Source of the DNA: Casuarina equisetifolia
Lineage: Eukaryota > Streptophyta > Magnoliopsida > Fagales > Casuarinaceae
Assembly (NCBI GenBank): GCA_028551475.1
Contig: CM052361.1
Coordinates: forward strand, 26,053,491 to 26,117,490
Length of the DNA: 64,000 nt
Reading direction: 5' to 3'
Positions within the stretch are counted from its first letter, which is position 1, and every line of letters starts with the position of its first letter. Under the pieces are notes generated by a model. It had not been told where the DNA came from. It saw only the letters and a list, made by a program, of their open reading frames with translations, and made no database searches. Made by a program: the position numbers and the translations under genes. Below, piece after piece: positions 47,530 through 60,500 of the stretch.

Positions 47530-48655
47530 TACTTTGCTAATTGTAAAGATTATTTAGATTGCAAAACTTGAGATGGTAAATTTTTTTTATTTCGCATACA
47601 TTAAGTATTACTTCCAGCAAGCAAATGAGGTAGTTGTAATCCCTGTTAAGTAAATGATCAAGACAAGATAAAAAAGTGAAATTCAATAAAAGGAGACATT
47701 TGGTTGGACCTTAACTAAGGATGCATTTTTTGTCAAAAAAGAATTCCAACTATAGTATTTAGCTCCTTATAGTTTTAATGTCCTTTAGTTAAATGTTGAT
47801 TTTTGAAAGCTATAAATAGATATGTGCTATTGATGGATACTTGTTTTTCATTTAAAACATATCATAGGTGGTGTCATTTTCTTCTCTTTCTTATTTGTAA
47901 TAATACAAATAAGAAATTATGAAGTAGTATGACCCAAAATTGGATTTGCTTAAAGAAACTCTTATCATTGTTTGTAATTTCATGTCAATAGTCGATAGAA
48001 CAAAGTAGCCATGGTTCGTTGACTAGACTAAGAAGCCTATCCTTTATGCATTACAAAATCAAGTCTTTTTTACGTTTTTTTACTTTTTTTCTTTTGATGG
48101 AGAAGAAGATTTGCCCATAAGGAGTAGCCTTCCATATAAGATTATTTACAGCAAGCCTCCAATCCTTGTCATTGAAATTAGAAAACAAGAGCAATTTAAA
48201 AAGTAAATTTCAGGAGGAATATAAACTCCTAATAATCCTTGCAGAAGAACCATGTTCCAGAGAACTTGGAAAGACCATAATCACAACTGCTCATTTAAAG
48301 GTAATGTAACAGTAAGAAAAGTTTTGAATTCTCAAAATCAAGTTAAAACAGAACAAAAGCTTTAACAAGTTTTTTGAATGTGTGGATAAAAAATATTCTT
48401 ATAGTATGATAATATAGAGTTCTCAGAAAATAATTTTTTATTTTTTATTTTCTCTTGGAAAAACTGTACGACATAGCCCTCTTTTGCTTAGGACTGGCGT
48501 TTATTTTGTTTTTAGGAAAGCTAGAGGTTTCAGCATAGAAAAGCAACATCTTTAATGTACACTCCTATAATTACAAATTTTGTTTGATCCTGGTGTCATC
48601 CATTCATTATTTTCATTAATTCATTTCTCTCACTTCGTTTTTCTCGTTGAATCTT
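47530..48655 (+). repeat. NLR downstream-type repeats, worn
   Basis: 47530-47720 carries GATTGCAAAACTTGAGATGG, CATACATTAAGTATTACTTCC and GGTTGGACCTTAACTAAGGATGC, a worn copy of the D block at 41.68-41.88 kb. 48530-48655 pairs with 25515-25640. Between them lies unremarkable AT-rich DNA with no gene. Confidence 0.45.
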
Positions 48656-49261
48656 AAAACCAGACATTTTTTTTCCATCCTTTTCTTTTTTTCTACTCTT
48701 TTAATATTTAAGGTGTAAAATAATTAAAAGTTCATTCAGTATGACATGATACAATAACTAAATGTTTTAAAATGTTATTAAAAGTCAGCCTCCACTTCAA
48801 CCTTAAATTCTGATTTCCATCGCACTGGGTTTTCCTTCGGTTTTTTATTTTCTTGCGACGGTTGGACATTGCGAAGTAACCTGCACTGCTTTATGTCTAA
48901 ACTGCATTATTATGGTTGTCCTTGTTACCTTCTTGGGACAAACTCTCCTGCCCTGTCTGTCTTTCGAAAATTGGAAAATAAGCGGACCGTGCACTGGCTG
49001 GTTTGCTTCTCCCTCATTTTGAAAAGCAATGCCCATGGAATCTCAAGTTTCCCATCCTTCACACATGGTTCGCGTTTTGTCTTGTCATTTGGTTTCTTTT
49101 TCTGTCGGTGCTACGGCGTCGATGACCCTACCGTCACATGACCAAAGCTGGCTTTCAAATAAAAGATTTGAGGGGATTGTCGGTAATGATGGGTTTAAAT
49201 ACGAGATAGTGGATAAGAATGTAAATGGGAAGGACGTGGACACAGTTAATACTGGAGGCAT
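48656..49261 (+). repeat. Upstream-type repeat before the 49.26-kb duplicated segment
   Basis: Phrases AAAAGCAATGCCCATGGAATCTC, CATCCTTCACACATGG and TTTGTCTTGTCATTTGGTTTC repeat those of the NLR upstream block. AATGGGAAGGACGTGGACACA at ~49220 pairs with 26083-26105. No protein assigned. Confidence 0.45.
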
Positions 49262-49742
49262 TTTTTTAGGTTTTCCTTTTCACAAAAATAGCACAATAAG
49301 CATCGCCTTTGAATAATTTTTGGACGTCAAAACTAAAGTGGTAAGACCAAATCTAATGGATTTATTTTTGGATATATATATCATTGCTAGATAATTATCG
49401 TAATATTGTTTATCACAAAACAGTGTAGTTAGTTTTGAAATTTTGATGTTTGTGTTATAGATATATTTTTTACATGTAAATGTATTCTTGTATTCTTAAC
49501 CTAATTCTAAAAGAAAAATAAATATTTCAGTGTAATATTGAAATCTAAATTTCAGTGATATGTAAATTATTTCTTTGTACTTGCTATAAAGAGTATATTA
49601 ACATTATATTTTGTATAAGTAGTTTTAAGAAGCACAATAAATTATCTAATTAAAAATGACATAAAGGTATCCAAGTATGGAGTTTTATAGGCACCTCAAA
49701 TCAAATTAAGTGTGAACTTGGTTCATTATGCATGATTGTAAC
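49262..49742 (+). repeat. ~480-bp duplicated segment (partner 32205-32720)
   Basis: Collinear with the partner over its length (AATAAGCATCGCCTTTGA to TAGGCACCTCAAATCAAATT). Here it follows the GTGGACACA piece directly. In the other copy Copia 1 and ~330 more bases lie between them. Confidence 0.7.
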
Positions 49743-50499
49743 TTAGTCACCTAGTCACCCTCAATCAAACCTGTTAATTTACTTGTTCCATGCCTATTTT
49801 TTGATGATCATTGGTGCTCTTTATACCTTCTCATAATGAGTGAGATTTGAAGTCAAACTAATCAATTAAATTGAAATTTTTGTGTGAAAAATTCCTAATG
49901 CTATTCTTTCACTTGAAGAAAATAATTTCAACAAATTATTGTAATGACTTTCGTGTCTACTTGCTAAAGTGTACAGTTCAATGAAATTTCTTGTTTTCAA
50001 ATGACGAAATTTCCTTCTTGTTTCTATCTCACTGGATTTCCTTGCATTTGTTAGTATTTCTTTCCTACTATAACGTGGCTTTCAAGCAAATGCTTTCAAA
50101 AGTGGTTGAATGGTTAAATTTGAAGTGTCAATTCATGTCACAACTGACATGAGAGATGGGTTGTCTTTCTATCTTCCATGGGAGCGGATCTCTCAAGATC
50201 ATGGAGATTATAAAGTTTCTAAAAATAAAAAGAAACAATATTTTCTCTTCGACAGAAAAGTAAGTGTACTTTCTCAAAGAATGTATAGCATGACTAGATA
50301 GAAGTAGTTTAAATTCTACGGTTTTTTAAGAAGGGTAAAAGAAAAAAAAAGTCACGGTATTTATGTGCAGAATGATTTTTCACATTTTTTTTTCAAGCGG
50401 GTATCAAGAAAAATAAAATTGGCTAAAACTTAGGCTAATAAACTTACTGATTTTCATGTAGTGACTCGAACGGTCCAGTAAAATCGTACAAGATATCTC
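49743..50499. other. Intergenic with short repeat copies
   Basis: 50355-50480 is a copy of 24690-24830. Around 49960-50050 there is a worn GATTTCCTTGCATTTG upstream-type phrase. No gene is recognised. Confidence 0.45.
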
Positions 50500-51003
50500 T
50501 TGCTTCTACAGTGGCTTTCACATTCGCCTAGCAAAAATATAAGTGAGCTGTACAATTTGCAATTGGTGTCTCTCGGTTTTTAAAAATAACTTTTATGATA
50601 TGATAATCCTTCTAATGTTTTGATAACAAAGCAATTATTGGACAAGATGATTACGTTAATCTATTAGCAATGACTTCCAAGTCTCCTTGCACGACAACTT
50701 TTATGCCCTCAGCTCAGACAAGATAATGAAGTTAATCCATTGGCAAGGACTTTCAAGTCCACTTACTCGATAACTGGTGATATTTGGATGGTACACTTGT
50801 TTCTGACTTTCCTTTCATTTTCAAAAGCAATGTCCATATATAATTTTTTTATTTTCCATCCTTTCACGTAAGGTCTGCTTTTTGGTTTTACTTTTGGTTT
50901 CTTTTTCTCTCGAAGGCCCTCCTATTATTTGACGTGACCCAACGTTCATGCTCAGCAAACGCTTTCTACGGCCATCGTACCCTTGAGATATGAAAGAGAG
51001 AGG
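50500..51003 (+). repeat. NLR3 upstream block, left part (U2a)
   Basis: Collinear with 13760-14210 before NLR1: TATAAGTGAGCTGTACA, GTTTTGATAACAAAGCAAT, CATCCTTTCACGTAAGGTCTGC, TATTTGACGTGACCCAAC. It contains a short internal duplication: the ATTGGACAAG...TAATC.ATTGGCAA..ACTT phrase occurs twice (~50637 and ~50720). It ends at the Copia 2 target site. Confidence 0.7.
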
Positions 51004-51679
51004 TGATGGGAAAAACGACCTATAACGTTTCTCACTTTGATTAAACCTGTGAGGAAATACTAAAATACCAACGATGTATTTGAATCAGAAGTAGAATAAG
51101 CAAATATCACACTCAACACAAAAGAATTTCTATGTGAAAAAAACCCCTCCAATGTGAAGGATAAAAAAAACCACGGGACCGATTACGAAGTCCACCCAAA
51201 TCTCCACTATATAAATCATTAGGTTACAACCCAATCAAGTCCTTAACAATAGTAACAAGACTAAGATTTATTGATTCAACAATAATAGAATCACTAATAA
51301 ATAGTGAAGAACAAGTTGTAAACAACAACTTAACCAAGAAAAGTTAGAGAAATATCACCCAGATTTTCGACCAAGATCTACTGACTTCAAGATCTCCAAA
51401 CGACAATCCAACCATTTACAATGAAGAACACCCAATCCCGAACCTGCTGACAAAAAATCAACTCAATCGAACCACGGATCGACCTTGATTAGACGTTTGA
51501 TCAACTATTGTTCAAGGCCTCTAATTCCTGCGAAATTTTGCTCTTTTCTTTTTGACGGCCACTCACCTCTTCTCTTCTCTAAAGGAAAAATCCTATATTT
51601 TTTTTTTAAACCTTAGGGCCACATTACCCTAATTGGACCCAATAATAAGTCCCCAAATATAGGTTGGACCAACCCAACA
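51004..51679 (-). repeat. Copia 2 LTR (3' LTR of the antisense element)
   Basis: TGATGGGAAAAACGACC... to ...GGACCAACCCAACA, preceded by AGAGG and bordered on its inner side by the purine tract. Confidence 0.92.
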
Positions 51680-54600
51680 ATTCTCCCCCTCCAGCCCAAA
51701 TGAGGGAGATTCTATATGTCTATTTTTCAAGCACAATTCAAACCGGCCTCATGCTGACAAAACTCAAACTTTTCTCGCCATAGAACCTTTGTCATCATAT
51801 CAAAATCATTATCTTCAGTATGTACTTTTTCAAGTGCAACCTCTTTGGTTTCCATGATATCTTGTATCCAATGATACCTTACATTAATATGCTTTGATCT
51901 TTGATGAAAAATAGAGTTCTTAGCAAGACGTATAGCACTTTGACTATCACAAAATAACACATACTTTTCTTGCACGAAACCAAGTTCTTTTATAAATTCC
52001 TTCATCAAAAGCAATTCTTTACATGCTTCCATTGCTGCAATAAATTTTGCTTCTGTTGTAGATAAAGCAATACATTTTTGTAATCTTGATTGCCATGCCA
52101 CAACTCTCCCTGAAAACTTAATCAAGTAGCTTGAAGTAGATCTTCTATTATCAATATCCCCTGCCATATCAGAATTTGTATATCCCACAAGAATAGGCTT
52201 ATCACTCCCAAATGAAAATTTCAAATTAAAAATGCCTCGAAGATACCTTAGAATCCACTTCACTGCATTCCAATGTTTTTTTTTCAGGATTAGAAGTAAA
52301 TCTGCTAACTACTCCAATTGCATGAGTTATATCTGGCCTTGTACAAATCATTGCATATATTAAACAACCAACAGTCGAAGCATAAAGAGCTCTTTCCATA
52401 TCTTTTCTGTCTTCCTCATTTGTAGGACATTGTTTCTTACTAAGCTTAAAGTGTGTAGTAAGAGGCGTGCTCACCACTTTAGCTTTATCCATACAAAACC
52501 TTTGAAGCACTTTCTTGATGTACTCTTCTTGAGACAACCATAACTTCTTAGCTTTTCTATCACAACTAACTCTCATACCAAGAATTTGCTTTACTGAGCC
52601 TAAGTCTTTCATTGAGAATGACTTACTTAACTCTTATTTCAACTTTTCAATTCTTGCAACACTCTTACCAACTATAAGCATGTCATCTACATAAAGCAAT
52701 GGAATGATAAAGTCATCATCTGAGAACTTCTGCACAAATACACAATGATCAGAATTTGTCTTCTTATAGGCTTGCTCCCTCATAAAAGACTCAAATTTTT
52801 GATACCATTGTCTCGGTGCTTGTTTTAAGCTATATAAACTTTCTTTAGCTTGCAAACATAGTTCTCTTTACCTTTTTCTTCAAAATCCTCTGGTTGCTTC
52901 ATATAAATTTCTTCATTTAGGTCACCATGAAGAAAAGCAGTCTTTACATCCATTTGTTTAACTTCAAGATCAAGACTGACAGCCAATCCCAAAACCACTA
53001 GAATTAAGGACATTTTCACAACAGGTGAGAAAATCTCATCATAATCAATTTCTTTTTTCTGATTGAAACCTTTAACAACTAGTTTGACTTTGTATCGAGG
53101 TTATGAAGAATTTTCATCATGCTTCAATCTATAAATCCAACGATTTTTCAAAGCTTTCTTGTCCTTAGGCAATGTCACCAACTCAAATGTTTGATTATCA
53201 TGCAAAGATTTCAACTCATCTTGCATTGCATCAACCCATTTTTTCTTATCCACATCCACTACTGCTTCTTCAAAGCTCTTAGGCTCACCTGCATCAGTCA
53301 ACAATACATACTCCTCAGTAGAGTATCTAGAGGATGGATGGCGATCTCTAGTAGACATTCTCAATGGTGGAACTAAAGATGGATTTTGCTAAACATCAAC
53401 ATCATTATTTGTCTGAGTGTCACTATTATCTGCACCATGTTGGTCATTCTGAACTTGATCGTGAACATCATGCTGAATATTACTTTCAACTTGTTCTGGC
53501 AACTGTCCCTGTAAATCATTTGAAGGAATTAGATCAATATCAATACCAATCTTAGAGCCTTGTGACATATTCTTCTCACTCTGGCCAGTATCTGTCATAT
53601 TTTGATTCTAAAAAAATACAACATCACGAGTCCTCACAATTTTCTTCACAGCTGGATCATAACACATGTAACCAAATTTATCAGAATAATAACCAAGAAA
53701 TATACATTCTCGTGTCTTGACATCTAACTTAGACCTCTCATCCTTTGGAATATGAACAAATGCTTTGCAACCGAATACTCTTAGATAGTTATAGGAAACA
53801 TCCTTACCAAACCAAACTCTATCTAGCACATCATCATCTAAAGCAATAGTTGGAGATAGATTGATAACATAAGCTGCTGTAAGTAATGCCTCACCCCAAA
53901 ATGTCTTTAGCAGGTTAGCATTTGAAATCATGCATCTAACTCTCTCAACTAATGTCCTGTTCATTCTTTCTGCTATACCATTCAATTGAGGTATTTTTGG
54001 AGGTGTCTTTTGATGTCGAATACCATGCTGCCTACAATACTCATCAAATGGTCCAATGTATTCACCACCATTGTTTGATCGAATACATTTCAACTTCTTT
54101 CCAGTTTGTCATTCTATTGAAACTTGAAACTGCTTGAACACATCTAGCACTTGATCTTTTGACATCAAAACATAAACCCAAACCTTTCTTGAATAGCTCC
54201 ACCAAGCGTCCTCGGGTTAACTGGGCCACAAACATCTGAGTGTACTAACTCCAAGAAATCTGATTTTCTTGAAGGAGGGTGACTATAGAATGAAATTCTT
54301 TTCTGTTTTCTAGCTAAATAATGTGCACACTTCTCAAGTTTTGCATTCTTAATCCCAGATAACAAGTTCTTCTTTGCCAACACATTCATGTCTTTCTCAC
54401 TCATGTGACTTAACCTTTTATGCCATAAAGCACTTGCATTTCCATCTTCCACTACATTACAAATGTCCTTGGAAATCTTGGCTTAAAACAAATACAAAGA
54501 AGACTTTTTCTTGCCTTTAGCCATAACTAATAAACCCTTAGTAAGTTTCCATTGTCCATTATTGAAGATATTGTAAAAACCTTCATCATCAAGTTGTCCA

Positions 54601-55775
54601 GTAGAAATCAAATTCAAGCGAATTTCTGGTACATGTCTAACATTCTTAAGAACTAATTTGGATTCATTACAAGTCTCCAAACATACATCTCCCATACCTG
54701 CAACTTTAGCTAAACAATCATTACCCATTTTCAATGTGCCAAAGTTTCCAGGAGTATAAAAAGTAAAGAACTCCCTCTTAGAAGTAATATGAAAAGAAGC
54801 ACCACTATCAATTACCCAACTTGTCTCATTACTTGCAAAATTCACATTATCATCATAGCATACAATAACAAGTTCATTAGTAGCTGCTGCAACTCGATCA
54901 TCATCATTGTTGTCCTTCTTCTCCTCACTTTCATTAACTTTCTTCTTCTCATTTCTACCTTTACCATTCTTCTTTTCATTTTTCAACTGGAAGCAATTTT
55001 TCTTGATATAATCTATCTTGCCACAATGATGGCACTCTACATTTTTATGCCACGATCTAGACTTACTTCGACTTTTGTTATAACTTCTCGGACCTCTACT
55101 ATGACTTCTCCCCTTGTTTTCAACAACCAAAGCTTCAGAATGAGACAAAGAACCCTGACTCTTTCTTCTCATCTCTTCATTCAAAATACTAGTCTTGGCA
55201 AAATCCATAGTGACAATACCATCGGGAGCAGAGTTACTCACTGACATATGAAATGTTTCCCAAGATTTTGGTAAAGTACCAAGTAACCAAAGTCCTTATA
55301 CTTCATCTTCAAACTTCATATTCATACCTGAAAGTTAATCTAACATTCATTGAAACTCATTTAAATGATCAGTTATGGATTGCCCATCTTTGTATTTCAA
55401 GCTAATAAGTTGTTTCATCAAATACATCTTATTATTTCTAGTCTTTCGAGCATACAAAGATTCAAGTTTGTTCCATAGAGTTCGAGCATATGTTTCTTTA
55501 CTAATGTGATTCAAAACATTCTCATTTACAAATTGTCGAATGAACTCGCATACAATTTTATGCTCAAGAGTCCAATCGGCCTCACTCATGTTGTCTAGTC
55601 TTGTTTCACTAAACACTGGTAAGTGCCAATGCTTCACATAAAGCAAATATTCCATCTTACCCTTCCAAACATGATAGTTTCTTCCATTCAAACTAATCAT
55701 CCTGTTAGTGCTTAGTTTCATCGTTCAATCAAATCCAAAAATAAAACAATCATAACCTAAGCTCTAATACCACTC

Positions 55776-56466
55776 TGATGGGAAAAACGACGTATAACGT
55801 TTCCCACTTTGATTGAACCTGTGAGAAAATACTAAAAACACCAACGATGTATTTGAATCACAAGTAGAATAAGCAAATATCACACTCAACACAAAAGAAT
55901 TTCTACGTGAAAAAAACCCCTCCAATGTGAAGGATAAAAAAAACCACGGGACTGATCACGGAGTCCACCCAAATCTCCATTATATAAATCGTTAGGTTAC
56001 AACCCAATCAAGTCTTTAACAATAGCAACAGGATTAAGATTTACTGATTCAACAATAATAGAATCACCAATGAATAGTGAAGAACAAGTTGTAAACAACA
56101 ACTTAACCAAGAAAAGTTAGAGAAATATCACCCAGATTTTCGACCAAGATCGGTTGACTTCAAGAGCTCCAAATGACGATCCAACCGTTCACAATGAAGA
56201 ACACCCAATCCCGAACCTGTTGACAAAAAATCAGCTCAATTGAACCACGGATCGACCTTGATAAGACATTTGATCAACTGTTGCGCAGGGCTTCTAATTC
56301 CTGCAAAATTCTGCTCTTTTCTTTTCTCTCTCTCTTTTCTTTTTGACGGCCACTCACATCTTTTCTAAAGAAAAAATCCTATATTTTTCTTTTTAAACCT
56401 TAGAGCCACATTACCCTAATTGGACCCAATAATAAGTCTCCGAATATGGCCTGGACCAACCCAACA
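55776..56466 (-). repeat. Copia 2 LTR (5' LTR of the antisense element)
   Basis: TGATGGGAAAAACGACG... to ...GGACCAACCCAACA, followed by AGAGG. Longer than its partner mainly through a CT-rich expansion near 56318-56342. Confidence 0.92.
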
Positions 56467-56471
56467 AGAGG

Positions 56472-57030
56472 GAGGGGATTTGAGGGAAAGCCAAAAGAGG
56501 CTTATGCAATTTTTATTATATAATTTTTGTGAAAAAGCGAAAAAAGAACCATGACCACATCATACCTAATGCGCATTGTAGGAGCATAATCATCACTTTA
56601 CGTCCTGTTTCTTTCAAGAAGAAATGCTTAAACTTCTCGAGTGGTACGTGCAACAGTGTTATTTGAGCTGGAATTGAAACTTCAGGTCACCCGTGTAGTC
56701 TACGGATTAGAGGGACTGTCTTCGAAACGTAAAAGACGGGAAGAGACGTGCTGTTTGATCTGAAGTTACTTATTTATAGAAAATGTTAAAATTTGGTCAT
56801 TTTCTTTTACTAGGCAAGGAGATAAAAAGGAAATGAGACAGCGATCATAATAAGATATTTTTTTCACATTTAATGTTGGAGTCATGTAAGGTTAGGAATT
56901 TAATAACAACAAAAGTTGTTCTTGATTAACCATGTAGTTCTTCCGAGTAAATCAAAACACAGCTAAAGCCTCAAACCAAGTTACTCTGTTCGCGTTTGGT
57001 TTAAACAAATGATAACAAAGTAATAGCTAA
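56472..57030 (+). repeat. NLR3 upstream block, right part (U2b)
   Basis: Continues the block interrupted by Copia 2. 56545-56750 matches 46340-46570. 56758-57025 matches 14390-14660 before NLR1, ending GTTTAAACAAATGATAACAAAG. No coding region is accepted here. Confidence 0.7.
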
Positions 57031-57574
57031 GCACATGCGTTCACGAGAAAGGTCTCGAGCAATGGTAAATCAGAGATTTAAAAATAAAAAAATTAAAAGA
57101 AGAGAGAGAAAAAGAAGAAAGTGGGTTTCCTTTTCCACGTCTGATGATAACGACGTGTATTACGTAGAAGTCGTTGGTGAAAGGCTGTACGACGGAGCCT
57201 TGTTTCGATTTGAGAAAAGCCAGATGAGAGAAAAGGGGGTTCTTCGTGCGAAAACATCTTCAAAATACACTCCTAAAACTCTAATTCGGTTCGATCCCGG
57301 ATGAGATAAGGGTAGGTCTTCTAGTCCATCGTAGTTCTTCCAAGTTTTTTTTTTAAAGTTGGGACTGAACAAATCAATGGCCTCCACTTGACGCTAATTA
57401 ATTATGTGTACGCGTCCATCAACGGCGTAGATCCCACACTCCAGTTGACCGTGGTCCTCCATGACAGTATATCCTTCTTCTGTGGTGGGCAAGAAGGATA
57501 TCTTGCAATCTTAGTGCTTCCCTACTGTTTGCATTCACTTTCTTCCACTTCCTTCTGAGTTCTGAAGACGAAAT
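57031..57574 (+). promoter_or_regulatory. NLR3 promoter/leader with W-box
   Basis: CGCGTCCATC at 57411-57420, then the W-box TTGACC at 57445-57450 in CTCCAGTTGACCGTGGTCC, 130 bases before the ATG as in NLR1. The last ~170 bases are almost the same as in NLR1. The upstream part (57035-57300) is not shared. An 89-codon frame in it lacks any recognisable domain and is not called. Confidence 0.6.
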
Positions 57575-60500
57575 ATGGCTGAGGTTGCAACCATGATTCT
57601 CTCTCCCTTTCTGGAAGAGTTTTTCAGAAAACTGGCATCGGGCGAGTTCAAAGACTTCTTTCAGCGACGAAAGCTGTCCGACGAACTGGTGGAGAACTTG
57701 AAGACGGCGTTCTTGACCGTGAGCGCAGTGATCGAAGATGCAGAGGAGCTGGTAGTCACGAAGCCTGCTGTGAAAGACTGGCTTGATCGTCTGAAAGATG
57801 CGGTCTATGATGCAGAGCATATCTTGGATGAGATCGCTACCGAAGCCCTGCAAAGCAAGTTGGAAGCGGGATCTCGATCCAAAGCAAGTAAGCTACTTAA
57901 GCCCTTCTCTGCTTTTGGTAATTCTTTTGTCAAAGAGATAGAGCCAAAAATAGAAGGGGTACTCAAAAGGGTAAACACTTTGATTGGTAGAATATCTGCT
58001 ATTGGCTTAAAAGAGGGTTTGGGAGTGAGGCCATCGGACAGGATTGAAACGTCCCATGTTTATGAACCTGATGTTGTTGGTAGAAAAAATGACAAGGACG
58101 AGATGATTAAGATGCTGCTCTCAGATGATAGATGTGACAACGAGTTGGATGTCGTTGCCATTGTTGGCATGGGGGGGCTGGGGAAGACAACCCTTGCCCA
58201 GCTCGTATTCAATGATGATAGAGTTAAGAATCATTTTAACTGTCATGCATGGGTTTGTGTTTCCGACCAATTTGATCTGATGACGATAACGAAGACAATT
58301 TTGGACAAAGTTGGTTCGTCAGATTTTGATGATAAGAAGGATCTAGATAGACTTCAAAGTAAAATAAAACAAAACTTGATGGGGAAAAAGTTTTTGTTGG
58401 TCCTAGATGATGTTTGGAATCAGAATTATGTTGATTGGGAGAAATTGAGCAAACCTTTTAGATCAATGGAGAAGGGAAGTAGGATCATTGTGACAACACG
58501 TATTCATGATGTCGCATTAACTATGCGTGCCAAACGTATTTATCCTCTCAATAAATTAGGAGAAGAAGATTGCTGGTCATTATTTACCAAATATGCATTC
58601 CACAATGATTATTGTAATGCAAATCCACGCCTAAAAGAGTTAGGTAAACAGATTGTGGAAAAGTGTGATGGTCTTCCTTTGGCTATCAAAACAATTGGAG
58701 CTCTGTTAGGAAATAAATTGGATGTTGGTGAGTGGGAAAAAATATTGAAAAGTGAAATATGGGATTCACCATTGGATGAAACAAGAATTATTCCTGCTTT
58801 GAAGTTAAGTTACAAATATCTTCCGTCATATGTAAAGCGTTGTTTTGCTTATTGTTCAATATTTCCAAAAGATTATGCTTTTAAAAAAGAGAGCTTAATC
58901 TTATTATGGATGGGAGAAGGTTTCTTATATGAATCTAGAGGCAAGACAATAGAAGAAGTTGGTGATGATTATTTCTCTACTTTGGTATCAAGATCATTAT
59001 TCCAACAATCAATTGATAATAAATCCTCATTCATAATGCATGATCTTGTGAATGACTTAGCAACATTTGTGTCTGAACAATTTACAATGAGATTGGATGA
59101 TAATTATTTGGATGAAAAATTAAACAAGGTTCGCCATTTGTCGTATGGCATGGAATATTTTTCGGGTTACAGAAAATTTGAGTTTCTTTGTAAAGCTAAG
59201 AAGTTGCACACATATCTACCTCTGAATTTATCAAAAAGTTATCGGTATAGCTTAACAAAAAGAATAGTCTTTGAATTATTGCCAATGCTAAAATGCTTAC
59301 GTGTGCTCTCTCTATCCGAATATGACAACATTACTGAAGTACCAGATTCAATTGGAAAGGTTAAACACCTACGGTACTTGGATTTGTCTTCTACCAAATT
59401 ACAAAAATTGCCTGATTCCATTTGTGAATTGTGTAATTTACAAGTATTGAATTTATCCAAGTGTAGACGTCTGGTAGCATTGCCTGGAAAGATGTGGAAA
59501 CTCATTAATTTGCGTCACCTTGATCTTACTGAGACAGGCATAAAAGATATGCCAATGCAACTTGGCAAGTTGAAATGTCTCAAGACTTTGACACACTTTG
59601 TCATCGGCAAAGGCGATGGGTGTTGTATTGCGGAGTTAGGGAATCTTCCAAATCTTCAAGGATCGCTTGACATTGTGGGGCTCCAAAATGTTAAATCTCC
59701 CACTGCTGCTCTAGAGGCACGGATGAGAGATAAAAGGTGTTTGAATGAGTTGAAATTGGAATGGAAGTTTAATAGGGATATTGATAGCTTTGAAAGTCAG
59801 AGAGATAAAAAGGGCCTCGACAAGTTTGATAATTCTGGAGATCAGCAGATGGTACTTAATAATCTCCAGCCCCATACAAACTTGAGACGATTCCATATTT
59901 GCTCCTACCGTGGTAAACATTTGTCAAATTGGTTAGGGAATCCTTCCTTCTCTGAATTATTATCTGTTAAGCTTGAAAACTGTAAGGATTGTGAGAGCTT
60001 GCCACCGCTTGGACAGCTGCCTTATCTAGAGATTCTCTCTATTATTGGTTTAAATGGAGTTGTTTCAATTGGCTGTGAGTTTTATTGCTCCAATTCTTCT
60101 TCAGTCACGCCATTCAAAGCCTTGAAAAATCTAAGTCTCACACAGATGAAGAAGTGGGAAGAATGGGTTTTGTTTGAGGCCGAGAATGGAGTTGCAGCTT
60201 TTCCTCAGCTTGAGAAGCTTTGTATTCGCAACTGTCCTAAGCTAATTAGGGGCTTGCCTAGACACCTTCCTTCCTTAGTTGAACTTGAGATTAAGGAATG
60301 CCCGCAGCTGGTTGCTTCACTTCCAAGGGCTACGATTCTACATAAATTGGTGCTATCCAAGTGCGAGGTTTTGTTGGAGGACTTGCCAGCTGGATTGAAG
60401 ATACTCAAAACTGACAGATTGGATGCACAGAAGCTTAGTGGTCTTCCCTCTGCATTGAAAGAACTTACCATCGAAAGATGTAACAATTTAGAGTTCCTTC

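Larger units (their letters stand above)
51004..56466 (-). mobile_element. Copia 2: full-length, broken Ty1/copia LTR retrotransposon
   Basis: Two LTRs (676 and 691 bp, TGATGGG...CCCAACA), 5-bp target duplication AGAGG (50999-51003 and 56467-56471), Met-tRNA-type primer-binding site (TGGTATTAGAGC, 55761-55772) and a purine tract (~51680-51692). Copia order on the minus strand, in rough positions: gag with knuckle ~54.9-55.7 kb, protease ~54.5-54.85, integrase ~53.6-54.45, reverse transcriptase ~52.4-53.2, RNase H ~51.7-52.3. Broken, with roughly six to ten disabling changes. The LTRs differ at about 7% of positions plus a few indels, so it is older than Copia 1. It differs in sequence from Copia 1 and belongs to a separate family. 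It splits the NLR3 upstream block about 1.1 kb before the ATG. Confidence 0.93.

Noticed and set aside
57035-57304. 89-codon Arg/Lys-rich frame upstream of NLR3
   Set aside because: Low-complexity start, no recognisable domain, and absent from the otherwise similar NLR1 upstream region.
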